A stretch of 46,085 nucleotides of DNA, taken from contig CANKKB010000002.1 in assembly GCA_947482555.1 (NCBI GenBank), positions 1 to 46,085 of the forward strand. The letters run 5' to 3'. This document shows positions 9,083 through 16,912 of this stretch, in pieces. The position numbers and the translations under genes are program-made. Below the pieces are notes generated by a model. It worked only from the letters and a program-made list of their open reading frames with translations, made no database searches and had not been told where the DNA came from. Origin of the DNA: Burkholderiaceae bacterium. Lineage in GTDB: Bacteria; Pseudomonadota; Gammaproteobacteria; Burkholderiales; Burkholderiaceae. Numbering within the stretch: position 1 is the stretch's first letter; every line of letters begins with the position of its first letter.

Positions 9083-9550
9083 TTAGCAGCAAGATTTTTT
9101 AGCAATGGCAGAAACAGCCACAGTTGCAATTGGCGCCGGTACGCAGCAAGCATCATCGCTGGCTGCTGCATTATTAAAAACAGGTATTGAGTCCAAGGTA
9201 TGAAAGGTTTCCCAAGGTATGCCAGCCGGGTCATTAACCCAATACTTATCGGATTGGGCATAACAACACGCAGTACCCATTTCCTCGATTACTTCACCCT
9301 GCACCTGATCCAAACGAGTTTTCATTTCGCCTAATTCAGCATCATTTTCTACCTGGATGCCTAAATGGTTAATTCCAATAGGTGCACCTCGAGCAGAAAT
9401 TGCGAAATTTACTTTTGGGTCTTCTAATTGCCATTTAGCATAATCACTCTTTATTACGGTAGGCTCAGAGCCGAACATTTTTGAATAAAAAGGAATGCTG
9501 GATTGAATATCGGAGACCCCTATATGAACATGCATACGCTTCATCTGCAA
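9083..9550 (-). CDS. arsI: ArsI/CadI-family organoarsenical C-As lyase
   Basis: This 155-residue VOC-fold protein resembles ArsI, a non-haem iron dioxygenase that splits the carbon-arsenic bond of trivalent organoarsenicals such as methylarsenite. Features seen are the N-terminal HVHIGVSDIQSSIPFYSKMF, a likely metal histidine at INHLGIQV (about H62), the vicinal cysteine pair C95-C96 (TACCYAQSDKYW) that binds As(III), and E at PWETFHT (about 114). The C-terminal tail adds more cysteine pairs (DACC, KKSCC). It overlaps arsR by 10 bases; a start two codons later (MKRMHVH) is also possible. CadI-like cadmium-induced proteins are the alternative, but the operon argues for arsenic. Confidence 0.88.
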   Translation of the reverse strand: MQMKRMHVHIGVSDIQSSIPFYSKMFGSEPTVIKSDYAKWQLEDPKVNFAISARGAPIGINHLGIQVENDAELGEMKTRLDQVQGEVIEEMGTACCYAQSDKYWVNDPAGIPWETFHTLDSIPVFNNAAASDDACCVPAPIATVAVSAIAKKSCC

Positions 9551-9867
9551 CTCACTTTCTTTTTCTTTTTCGTTTCACATAATTTTCCGCCACAACAATT
9601 TTCTAGCAAAAAAGCACTAAGTGAATTAACTAAGTCGGCATTGGGTCTATAAATCAGATTGCGACTTTGACGCTCAACTAATAGCAATTTAGCATTTACT
9701 AACTCTTTGAGGTGAAAGCTCAAGGTGGCATTGGGAATGCCTAACTTCTCAATAATTTGCGTGGGCGTTAAGCCAATATCGCCTTTTTGCACAATTAGGC
9801 GAAAGACATTCAGTCGACTTTCTTGACCTAAGGCGACAAATGCTTCGATAGCTTCGCTATTTTTCAT
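9541..9867 (-). CDS. arsR: ArsR-family arsenite-responsive repressor
   Basis: This 108-residue winged-helix repressor of the SmtB/ArsR family has a recognition helix around LGIPNATLSFHLKELVNAKLL. The protein lacks the classic CVCDL site in the DNA-binding helix. It carries C91, C92 and C97 near the C-terminus (ENCCGGKLC), the arrangement described for Acidithiobacillus ferrooxidans-type ArsR. It is first in the operon arsR-arsI-arsC-aqpS and probably autoregulates through the palindrome directly before its ATG. The lysine-rich tail (KKKKK) ahead of the last residues is unusual but short. Confidence 0.93.
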   Translation of the reverse strand: MKNSEAIEAFVALGQESRLNVFRLIVQKGDIGLTPTQIIEKLGIPNATLSFHLKELVNAKLLLVERQSRNLIYRPNADLVNSLSAFLLENCCGGKLCETKKKKKVSCR

Positions 9868-9887
9868 ATTTCCATAATAATGGAAAT
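9868..9887 (-). promoter_or_regulatory. Candidate ArsR operator overlapping the arsR ribosome-binding region
   Basis: ATTTCCAT-AATA-ATGGAAAT is a perfect inverted repeat with 8-base arms that abuts the arsR start codon. On the coding strand the right arm supplies ATGGAAAT just before ATG, so the dyad overlaps the likely GGAA ribosome-binding site. A bound repressor dimer would block initiation there. Upstream, TTGTCA occurs twice (in TTGTCATGA and TTGTCATAA), but I could not settle a -35/-10 pair. Confidence 0.5.
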
Positions 9888-9932
9888 TTATGACAAACTG
9901 ATTACAAGCTCATGACAAGCCCTGTTTCTAGC

Positions 9933-10910
9933 TTATTCTGGCTTAATACCGGAATCTTTAATCGTTTTAGCCCATTTCAGCGCTTCATTCTTTTGGAAAG
10001 TACCAAAAGCTTCAGGAGTCATTGGCTTAAATTTAGCGCCCTCAGTTTCTAAACGCTTTTGTACTGCAGGCTGTTGCATGATTTTGATAATCTCTGCATT
10101 AAGCTTATTAATAATGGGTTTTGGCGTACCTGCTGGAGCAAAAATGCCAATCCAGTTGCTGACATCAAACCCCGGTAAGGTTTCAGCCACTGTTGGCACA
10201 TCGGGGAGTGAACTGGCTCTGCTACTACCGATCACTGCTAAAGCCTTTAATTTATCGGTCTTAACATAAGGCAAGACTGTGGGCATCGTTGCAAACATAA
10301 CTTGGGTTTGCCCGCCAATTAAATCAGTGATAGCAGGTGCATTACCTTTGTATGGAATATGCGTCATATCCACTTTTGCTAAGGACTTAAATAATTCGCC
10401 AGCTAAATGGCTTGTTGTTCCCATACCGCCAGAGCCATAAGAAACTTGGCCTGGACGCACTTTAACATAAGCAATTAATTCATTGACATTTTTTACGGGA
10501 ATTGCGGGGTTAACAACCACTAAGCCTTCAGCATCTAAAACATAAGCAACTGGCTCAAAATCTTTTAGCGGGTCATAGGGCATATTTTTCATGAGGTATG
10601 GGTTTACCGCATGACTACCAATATTACCCATGACCAAGGTATATCCATCGGCTGGGGCTTTTGCCACAAAGTCTGCACCAATATTGCCGCCACCACCGGT
10701 TTTATTTTCAACCACCACCGGTTGACCCAAGGACTCACTCAATCCCTGGCCCACTACACGCGAAAAAGTATCGGCAATTCCCCCGGTGGCAAATGGCGAA
10801 ATAATCTTAATGGGCTTATTGGGGTAAGGCTGACTTTGCGCACTTACCGCACTTACATTAGCGATGAAAGCGATAAAAACAATAAAAATACGGGCAAATA
10901 AAGATTTCAT
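9933..10910 (-). CDS. Bug-family periplasmic solute-binding receptor
   Basis: This Bug/TctC-family receptor has a signal peptide (MKSLFARIFIVFIAFIANVSAVSAQ) and the family motifs YPNKPIKIISPFATGGIADTFSR, GGGGNIGADFVAKAPADGYTLVMG and MTHIPYKGNAPAITDLIGGQ. The ORF track starts 7 codons upstream, abutting the preceding stop. I prefer the ATG at 10910 because it opens directly on the signal peptide and is preceded by AAAGGG. It is the last gene of the ten-gene operon that begins at 18966 and the second Bug gene in it. The two receptors may serve related carboxylates or sulfonates. Ligand unknown; no TctA/TctB nearby. Confidence 0.9.
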   Translation of the reverse strand: MKSLFARIFIVFIAFIANVSAVSAQSQPYPNKPIKIISPFATGGIADTFSRVVGQGLSESLGQPVVVENKTGGGGNIGADFVAKAPADGYTLVMGNIGSHAVNPYLMKNMPYDPLKDFEPVAYVLDAEGLVVVNPAIPVKNVNELIAYVKVRPGQVSYGSGGMGTTSHLAGELFKSLAKVDMTHIPYKGNAPAITDLIGGQTQVMFATMPTVLPYVKTDKLKALAVIGSSRASSLPDVPTVAETLPGFDVSNWIGIFAPAGTPKPIINKLNAEIIKIMQQPAVQKRLETEGAKFKPMTPEAFGTFQKNEALKWAKTIKDSGIKPE

Positions 10911-10931
10911 GATTGTTAACCCTTTAATCAA

Positions 10932-12062
10932 TTAATTTAACGATTCTGCAAATAACATCTCAAAATCTTTTTTATTCAATGGACGTGGATTCGAGGCGCT
11001 TGAATGGTCTTTTAAGGCGCCCTCCACCATTGCAGGAATTATCTCTGGAGTAACTCCCATGGCGCTTAACGATACAGGTAGATTCAGTTTTTGATTTAAA
11101 TTCTCAATAAATCGATCAAGTGAAATGCCATTTGGCACTCCCATGGCTGCTTTTAAATCGGCAATCTTTTCAGCACAATAGGATTGATTAAAGCGCAGCA
11201 CGGCGGGGAGGATTACCGCATTTAAGGTGCCATGATGAAGTACAGGAGACTTTAGCCCCCCTAATGGGTGCGACATCGAATGCACTGCACCAAGCCCTTT
11301 TTGAAAGGTTAAGCCACCCTGCAGCGAAGCCATCATCATGTTCCATCTCGCATCGCGATTAGAGCCATCTTTAAATGCGACCTCGATCCACGCTGCAGCG
11401 CGTTTAGCCCCGTCAATTGCAATTGCGTCCGCCGGCGGGTTAACACGGGGAGATAGATAAGTTTCAATGCAGTGAGTCAAGGCATCCATCCCCGTTGCCG
11501 CAGTAAGACTTGGAGGTAAGTCAAGTGTTAAGTCAGGATCACAGAGTGCTATTTTTGGAATGAGATGGGGACTAATAAAACCCAATTTACGACCGTCTCG
11601 AAGAGAAATTAAAGCTGCCCGCCCTACTTCGCTACCGGTGCCGGCAGTCGTAGGCACAGCAATCACCGGCACAACTTTAGAGCTGATCTTTTCAAGACCG
11701 CCCAAAATTACTGCATATTGCTCAATGGGTCCTGGGTGGGTAGCCAATAGGGCCACACCCTTTGCGAGATCAATTGATGAGCCACCACCAATGGCAATGA
11801 TCCCATCGCATTTTTCTGTTAAATAAACGTGGACGGCATCCTCTACCGCCTCTTCGGTCGGATTTTGTGGGGTATTAGCAAATAAAACTGGATTAAATTG
11901 GCTAAGCAATTTTTGAATATCGCCCACGATTGCAGTTTTACTGAGAAAGGGATCGGTGACTAGCAGCGGTTTACTAATTCCCAAACTGCTTAGTAAGCTT
12001 GCAAGCGTCTTAATCGCTCCATAATCGAATTCGATGCGAGTTAAGTAATGAATCGTTGCCAT
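10932..12062 (-). CDS. Iron-containing (type III) alcohol dehydrogenase
   Basis: This 376-residue group III dehydrogenase interconverts a hydroxyl and an aldehyde or ketone with NAD(P). Seen are the nucleotide-binding GGGSSIDLAKG (about residue 92), the AVPTTAGTGSEVGRAALI signature, and metal-binding histidines in GMDALTHCIETYLS, GAVHSMSHPLGGL and LHHGTLNA. The lysine-hydroxamate region PHLIPKIALCDPDLT is typical. It follows the CitE-like gene by 2 bases and is followed immediately by a Bug gene. With the RraA and CitE-like lyases in the same operon it could oxidise the starting hydroxy acid or remove an aldehyde released by aldol cleavage. The substrate cannot be read from the sequence. Confidence 0.9.
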   Translation of the reverse strand: MATIHYLTRIEFDYGAIKTLASLLSSLGISKPLLVTDPFLSKTAIVGDIQKLLSQFNPVLFANTPQNPTEEAVEDAVHVYLTEKCDGIIAIGGGSSIDLAKGVALLATHPGPIEQYAVILGGLEKISSKVVPVIAVPTTAGTGSEVGRAALISLRDGRKLGFISPHLIPKIALCDPDLTLDLPPSLTAATGMDALTHCIETYLSPRVNPPADAIAIDGAKRAAAWIEVAFKDGSNRDARWNMMMASLQGGLTFQKGLGAVHSMSHPLGGLKSPVLHHGTLNAVILPAVLRFNQSYCAEKIADLKAAMGVPNGISLDRFIENLNQKLNLPVSLSAMGVTPEIIPAMVEGALKDHSSASNPRPLNKKDFEMLFAESLN

Positions 12063-12064
12063 AA

Positions 12065-12907
12065 CTAAAAAAGTTGCCTTAGTTTTTTGATCATTGGCAA
12101 CTCAATTAATTTACCCTCGTAAACAATGGGCCGACTAGGATCTAATGCATACATCGCCAGTATTTTTTCCGCCCGCTCGATCTCTTCTGCACTTGGAGAA
12201 AATGCTTTCTTAATCGTGCTCACTTGACTACCATGCTTAGTAACCATCCCCATCATGCCCAAAGCTTTAGATCTCAAGCAATAGTTAAATAGCTTTTCTT
12301 GGTCTGCAGTTGCATCAACAAAAGGTGCAGGAGAATCAAAGACTAAAATACCCCCCAAAGCAGCTGCATGAACCACTTTAGAGCGGCTATATAACAATGG
12401 CTCCCAATCCATCTCGCAACCAATTGCTGTTGACAGATCAAATCCACCGAAATACAGTCCTTTTAACTTTGGATGTGCGCCAGCAATCAGTGAGGCATGC
12501 TCTAGGCCCTTTGCTGTTTCAATGATTCCAAATAAATTCATTGGAGAATTTTTTTCTTCCAAAAAATGACCTACTTGAATTAACTCTTCTACTGTTTCAA
12601 GTTTGGGAATTAATAAGGTAGAAATAAAGGCTGGTTGATTGACTAGCATTGCTAAGTCACTTTGCCCGTCTTCTGAATCCAGTGAATTAATTCTAACGAT
12701 ATATTGCGCAGACCTTGTCGGTTTATACGTTTTTAAAAATTGTTTGAGGGCTAAGCGACCCTCCTGTTTTCGGTCTAATGGCACCGAATCTTCTAGATCG
12801 ATACAAACAATATCAGCAGCACATTCAGCTTCATTATTTAATTCACTCAGGCGCAAACCACCCCAAAATAAAGAAGCGCAATGATTTTTCTTTAAATTAT
12901 CGGGCAT
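12065..12907 (-). CDS. CitE/HpcH-HpaI-type aldolase/lyase
   Basis: This 280-residue TIM-barrel protein of the CitE (citrate lyase beta-like)/HpcH family is expected to carry out Mg-dependent Claisen or aldol C-C cleavage on a CoA ester or oxo acid. Typical segments are ADIVCIDLEDSVPLDRK near residue 35, a catalytic-type RINSL near residue 90, the strand LLIPKLETVEEL, GIIETAKGLEHA and FGGFDLSTAIGCE. It lies 7 bases after the RraA-type gene and 2 bases before the Fe-ADH, in a strongly coupled operon. Stand-alone CitE-like proteins include malyl-CoA and citramalyl-CoA lyases. Which applies here is unknown, and no CitF or CitD partner is present. Confidence 0.8.
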   Translation of the reverse strand: MPDNLKKNHCASLFWGGLRLSELNNEAECAADIVCIDLEDSVPLDRKQEGRLALKQFLKTYKPTRSAQYIVRINSLDSEDGQSDLAMLVNQPAFISTLLIPKLETVEELIQVGHFLEEKNSPMNLFGIIETAKGLEHASLIAGAHPKLKGLYFGGFDLSTAIGCEMDWEPLLYSRSKVVHAAALGGILVFDSPAPFVDATADQEKLFNYCLRSKALGMMGMVTKHGSQVSTIKKAFSPSAEEIERAEKILAMYALDPSRPIVYEGKLIELPMIKKLRQLF

Positions 12908-12914
12908 TGCAGGC

Positions 12915-13583
12915 TTATTTTTTCAACATATTGTCGTAATTGACGTTTAGATGTGCCTCTACCGGATCGGCACCCGCGCGAATTTCAGCAATGACACGAT
13001 CTTCGGTAGCCTTCACTTTTTGGGCAAAAGCGAGCACTTCTACGATATGCTCCATCGGCACAACCACGGTACCATTTTCATCTGCCAAAATAAAGTCACC
13101 AGGTCGCACAGGTACGCCAGCTAACATAACTGGTATGCCATAACCTGCACAAGAAGAACGCCCACGAACAGATTGTTGCGCAATACCTTTGGCATAAACA
13201 GGCATGCCATAAATTTTGTATTCATCCACATCACGTACTACGCCATCAGTGACGCAGCCAACTAAACCATTATGTTTGGCAGTTGCCCCCGCAACACCAC
13301 CAAAGGAATTGACAAAGGGATTTTCTGAAGCATCGACTACCAGAACTGAGCCCGCTCCACCAAGAACAATTGCCTTTAGCGTACCGATAACGGTTGACTC
13401 TTCTGCCTGCCCAAATGGGAGATACTTCAAAGTAGCCGCTGGACCAGCGATTTTGGCGCATGGGTATATTGGCAATATGCCTTGTGGGGCTCCATTAATA
13501 CCAAGCCGATCTAGAGCATCCGAAACATTGGACGCTGATACATTTAAATATTGACTGACGATTTTTGAATCTACTTTAGCCAC
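12915..13583 (-). CDS. RraA-family aldolase/decarboxylase (HMG/CHA aldolase-like)
   Basis: This 222-residue RraA-fold protein belongs to the group that includes 4-hydroxy-4-methyl-2-oxoglutarate/4-carboxy-4-hydroxy-2-oxoadipate aldolases and oxaloacetate decarboxylases. The conserved GGVAGATAKHNGLVGCVTDGVVRD is present, with R117-D118 in the position that binds substrate and metal in the aldolases. The C-terminal ADENGTVVVP is also typical. It is part of the ten-gene operon, 33 bases after a Bug gene and 7 bases before the CitE-like lyase. The regulator-of-RNase-E role is unlikely given the catabolic context. The product is probably pyruvate plus another acid, but this is inference. Confidence 0.82.
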   Translation of the reverse strand: MAKVDSKIVSQYLNVSASNVSDALDRLGINGAPQGILPIYPCAKIAGPAATLKYLPFGQAEESTVIGTLKAIVLGGAGSVLVVDASENPFVNSFGGVAGATAKHNGLVGCVTDGVVRDVDEYKIYGMPVYAKGIAQQSVRGRSSCAGYGIPVMLAGVPVRPGDFILADENGTVVVPMEHIVEVLAFAQKVKATEDRVIAEIRAGADPVEAHLNVNYDNMLKK

Positions 13584-13616
13584 TGAAGCCTCCCTTTAAA
13601 TAAGTAATTATTTTAA

Positions 13617-14615
13617 TCAATCCAACGTTGCACCCGAATCACGCACTGCCCGGGCCCACTTACTAAGTTCCTTCGCCTGAAAATCAGCAAAGGGCTCACT
13701 AAAATCCGTATTTGGTACAACACCTAGATTACCCAGCTTATCTTTATAGGCGGCTGAAGCAGCAATCTTCTCAGTATCGGCCTTGAGTAGGGCATAGACA
13801 TTTTTGGGTAATTTGGCTGGCGCAAATACGCCCCACCAAGCAATCGACTCAAACTGAGGATAGCCCTGCTCTGCTACCGTAGGAATAGTTGGCAGCACTG
13901 GTGAGCGGACTTTGCTGGTTACGGCCAAGGCGCGTAACTTACCAGAAACAATATGGGGTAAAACAGATTGAATTGGGTCAAAAACGAGATCAATTTGGCC
14001 GCCTAGTAAGTCAGTAACTGCTGGCGCACTGCCTTTGTAGGGAATATGTTTTAGGTTTGCCTTGGTAGTCGATTCGAATAATGCCGCTGTTAAGTGCCCT
14101 GGGGTGCCGTTACCAGCAGTACCAAACTGTAGAGACTCTGGGTTTTGCTTGGCTTGTTTAATTAATGCATCTAACGTTTTTATTGGGCTACTCGCATTAA
14201 CCGCAATCACAATTGGTGCGCTGGCAACTAATGCAATGGGCGTAAAGTCCTTCACCGCATCGTAAGATAGTTTTTTATATAAACTCGGATTAATCGCGTG
14301 GGTGCCAACTGTACCCATAAAAAGCGTATAGCCATCTGGCGCAGCACGGGCCACAAAATCTGCTCCAATCGTACCGCCAGCACCCCCTTTATTGTCGATA
14401 ATTACCTGCTGCTTAAGCTCATCTCCCAGTAACTGGGAAAGTGGTCTAGCAACAATATCGGTTGGTCCGCCCGGGGGAAATGGCACAATTAAGCGCAATG
14501 GTTTGTCAGGAAAATTCTGCGCAACTACTGGGCTAATGATACCGCTAAGTAGGCCAAGAATGGCAAAAAATAAGCCTGATTGATAGCGCCTAGAATAAAA
14601 ATGATTTTTACGCAT
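13617..14615 (-). CDS. Bug-family periplasmic solute-binding receptor
   Basis: This 332-residue Bug/TctC-family receptor has an N-terminal signal segment ending near SPVVAQ and motifs FPDKPLRLIVPFPPGGPTDIVAR, GGAGGTIGADFVARAAPDGYTLFMG and KHIPYKGSAPAVTDLLGGQ. The N-terminus MRKNHFYSRRYQSGLFFAIL is longer and more basic than in the other receptors here. Its start lies directly at the stop of the second TSUP gene (no gap), so it is translationally coupled. In this operon it sits between the transport genes and the aldolase/lyase genes. The ligand is unknown. Confidence 0.9.
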   Translation of the reverse strand: MRKNHFYSRRYQSGLFFAILGLLSGIISPVVAQNFPDKPLRLIVPFPPGGPTDIVARPLSQLLGDELKQQVIIDNKGGAGGTIGADFVARAAPDGYTLFMGTVGTHAINPSLYKKLSYDAVKDFTPIALVASAPIVIAVNASSPIKTLDALIKQAKQNPESLQFGTAGNGTPGHLTAALFESTTKANLKHIPYKGSAPAVTDLLGGQIDLVFDPIQSVLPHIVSGKLRALAVTSKVRSPVLPTIPTVAEQGYPQFESIAWWGVFAPAKLPKNVYALLKADTEKIAASAAYKDKLGNLGVVPNTDFSEPFADFQAKELSKWARAVRDSGATLD

Positions 14616-15359
14616 TTAGAACACCTCTCTAAATAATAAACCGCAGCCTGATAACACTAAGATCAAGCCATATATTAACTTTAATGTACTTAATTGAATA
14701 CCAATATGCGCTCTTGTTCCTGCCCAGACACCAATAGCCATAAAAGGAATTAAAAATAGGGCCAATAATGCAATGTCGGCCTTGAGAAGTAAGCCAGTAA
14801 TAATCATTAACGCTAAACGCAAAAATACCAATGAAAAAATAATGGCGGTCATGGTTGCTCTTAACCGAACGGCATCGTGAATACGCATTGCTAGATACGA
14901 GGCATAGATGGGACCGCCAGTGGCAAATAAAGCGGTAAAAATACCGCCACTCACCCCAAAGGGAATTGACCAAAACTGTGAAATTGTCTTATCTACTATG
15001 GAATTTCGGCCCACCAAAATTCGAATCCCATTCAAACCAGCAAAAATCCCCAAGGTAATTAGTAATGGGCTTTTAGGTGCGTCTAATAACAAAGTTACGC
15101 CAATAATGAGGCCCACTAAGGTAAAAGGAGCCAACCAATATAGCTCTTTAAAACTTGCTTGTTTAAATGATTTTTTTCCTTGATAAAAAGAGGCGCATAA
15201 ATCCAAAACCACAATTAGCGGCACTACGGTTTGCAAAGGATATAACTGAACTAACAATGGCACCGAGACAATTGACGAGCCAAAACCCGTAATACCAAAA
15301 ATAAAGTAGGCCAATAAAATAATGGCCGCAGCAGCAACTAGAGTTAAGGTCATTTCCAA
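14616..15359 (-). CDS. TSUP (TauE/SafE) membrane transporter
   Basis: This 247-residue integral membrane protein of the TSUP family has about seven or eight hydrophobic helices, the family start FGITGFGSSIVSVPLLVQLYPLQTVVPLIVV, and the half-repeat GVSGGIFTALFATGGPIYASYLAMR. TSUP members move sulfite, sulfoacetate, sulfolactate or related anions (TauE, SuyZ, SafE) across the inner membrane. It forms a tandem with the next TSUP gene upstream, separated by one base. Two single-repeat TSUP genes side by side may form a heteromer or handle two ions, for example substrate in and sulfite out. Direction is not deducible. Confidence 0.87.
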   Translation of the reverse strand: MEMTLTLVAAAAIILLAYFIFGITGFGSSIVSVPLLVQLYPLQTVVPLIVVLDLCASFYQGKKSFKQASFKELYWLAPFTLVGLIIGVTLLLDAPKSPLLITLGIFAGLNGIRILVGRNSIVDKTISQFWSIPFGVSGGIFTALFATGGPIYASYLAMRIHDAVRLRATMTAIIFSLVFLRLALMIITGLLLKADIALLALFLIPFMAIGVWAGTRAHIGIQLSTLKLIYGLILVLSGCGLLFREVF

Positions 15360-15360
15360 T

Positions 15361-16110
15361 TTATATTAATGCGCTTACTAATAAGTTAAAAATTGCATTA
15401 GCGGCCAACAGATAGAGGCAGATTTTTTTAATCTTCGATTTTGTAATTAGGTGTTCTTGATCAATGTGATGGGCTATATAAAAACCGAGCAAGAATGCAG
15501 GTAAGCCTACTAAGAGCAAAGGTAACCAAGTTAAATCGCTACTAATTATGCTAGCAGTAATAATAGCAAATAGCGCCATCCCAGAAGTCACTTGTGAAAG
15601 TAATGCGCGGGACCGAGAAAACTCTAGCGAGCTGGCATTTAAGTACAACGCAACGACTGGCCCACCAAAACCACATGAGCCCAATAAAAGGCCTGCACCA
15701 GAGCCAATAAGAGTATCTTTTAGATTCGATAAGGCAACTTGCACATGGGGCTGAAGTAAAAAGTAAAGAGCGAAACAAAGTACTGCAACGCTAGCCGCAA
15801 TTTTTAAAAATTGCACGGGAAATTGCATGCTAACTAGAATGCCAATCGGCAAGCAAATGGCAGAGCCTAATAGTAAGCGGTACATGCGGGGCCGATCCTC
15901 CTTGATAACTCGCCAATTTCGGGCTAACCAAACACCGCCAAGAAGTTCGATGAACATCACCACAGGAATAAGTACCGCTAATGGAAAGAAGCCCATTAGC
16001 AAAGGAGACATCACCATCGCACCCCCAAAACCACTTAAACGCCGAAATAATCCTCCTAAGGTAGCAGAAATTGCTAAAAGGGCGATTGCAAACCAATCAA
16101 ATGAATTCAA
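15361..16110 (-). CDS. TSUP (TauE/SafE) membrane transporter, tandem partner
   Basis: This second TSUP protein (249 residues) has FRRLSGFGGAMVMSPLLMGFFPLAVLIPVVMFIELLGGVWLAR at the N-terminus and LLGSCGFGGPVVALYLNASSLEFSRSRAL in the second half, typical of the sulfite exporter-like group. It overlaps the ABC ATPase gene by 4 bases upstream and is one base from the next TSUP gene. The two TSUP proteins differ clearly, so this is not a recent duplication. The context, with an NMT1/TauA-like ABC importer and Bug receptors, is consistent with organosulfonate or carboxylate traffic. Confidence 0.87.
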   Translation of the reverse strand: MNSFDWFAIALLAISATLGGLFRRLSGFGGAMVMSPLLMGFFPLAVLIPVVMFIELLGGVWLARNWRVIKEDRPRMYRLLLGSAICLPIGILVSMQFPVQFLKIAASVAVLCFALYFLLQPHVQVALSNLKDTLIGSGAGLLLGSCGFGGPVVALYLNASSLEFSRSRALLSQVTSGMALFAIITASIISSDLTWLPLLLVGLPAFLLGFYIAHHIDQEHLITKSKIKKICLYLLAANAIFNLLVSALI

Positions 16111-16895
16111 CTAACTTCACTTAAATCATGTTCATCAGAAATTAAGTCACGAATTTGCTTGCGTATTTCTAGATAGCTTGGAGTATCTTCAACCATCCGC
16201 CTGGGTTCTGGCACGCGAATCACTTTTTTAACTCGGCCGGGCCTACGCGTCATGACGATAATCACGTCCGATAAATTAATTGACTCTTCAATGCTATGCG
16301 TCACAAGTACTACGGTTTTACTTTCTTCAGCCAAGATGCGAATCATTTCTTTTTGCATCATTGCCCTATTCTGCGCATCTAAGGCTGCAAAAGGCTCATC
16401 CATCAGCAGCACCGTAGGATCAACCGCTAAGGCACGAGCGATCGATACCCGTTGACGCATCCCGCCAGACAACTGATGGGGGTAACTTTCAATAAAGGAA
16501 CTAAGGCCCACTAAGGCGGCAAAATGCTCGACATCTTTTTTTATCGTTGCGGAATCAATGCCCTTAATGCTGAGGCCAAAAGCAATATTGTCGCGTACAG
16601 TAAGCCAAGGAAACAAAGCATAGTCTTGAAATACCATCGAACGATCTGCGCCGGGCTCCTTTACTTCTTTACCTGCGCATTCGATTCGGCCAGCTGTAGG
16701 CACTTCAAAACCAGCAATTAAATTAAGGAGAGTCGTTTTACCGCATCCGCTATGACCCAAGATCGAGACGAACTCGTTTTTATTCACCTCCAATGAGACA
16801 TCCTCCAAAGCCTGAACAGCTTGGCCTTGACCATTTAGTGCGGGGTAAATTTTACTAAGGTGTTCTACTTTTAAAGCTGACATTAATTTAATCAC
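16107..16895 (-). CDS. ABC transporter ATPase (nitrate/sulfonate/taurine type)
   Basis: This 262-residue cytoplasmic ATPase of the SsuB/TauB/NrtD group carries Walker A GHSGCGKTT (residues 48-56), the signature LSGGMRQRVSIARAL, Walker B VLLMDEPFAALD and the H-loop VTHSIEES. The KKVIRVPEPRR segment near the C-terminus is typical of this group. It is third in the SBP-permease-ATPase order, 17 bases after the permease. A paralogous trio lies at 24524-27471. The start chosen is the track ATG; a second ATG five codons in (MSALKVEHLSKIY) is equally plausible. Confidence 0.93.
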   Translation of the reverse strand: MIKLMSALKVEHLSKIYPALNGQGQAVQALEDVSLEVNKNEFVSILGHSGCGKTTLLNLIAGFEVPTAGRIECAGKEVKEPGADRSMVFQDYALFPWLTVRDNIAFGLSIKGIDSATIKKDVEHFAALVGLSSFIESYPHQLSGGMRQRVSIARALAVDPTVLLMDEPFAALDAQNRAMMQKEMIRILAEESKTVVLVTHSIEESINLSDVIIVMTRRPGRVKKVIRVPEPRRMVEDTPSYLEIRKQIRDLISDEHDLSEVS

Positions 16896-16912
16896 TATCT
16901 ATCAAGAAAACA

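Noticed and set aside
8616-9086. 156-residue open frame on the plus strand
   Set aside because: It lies entirely antisense to arsC, which has a full set of catalytic motifs; no family resemblance in the plus-strand translation.
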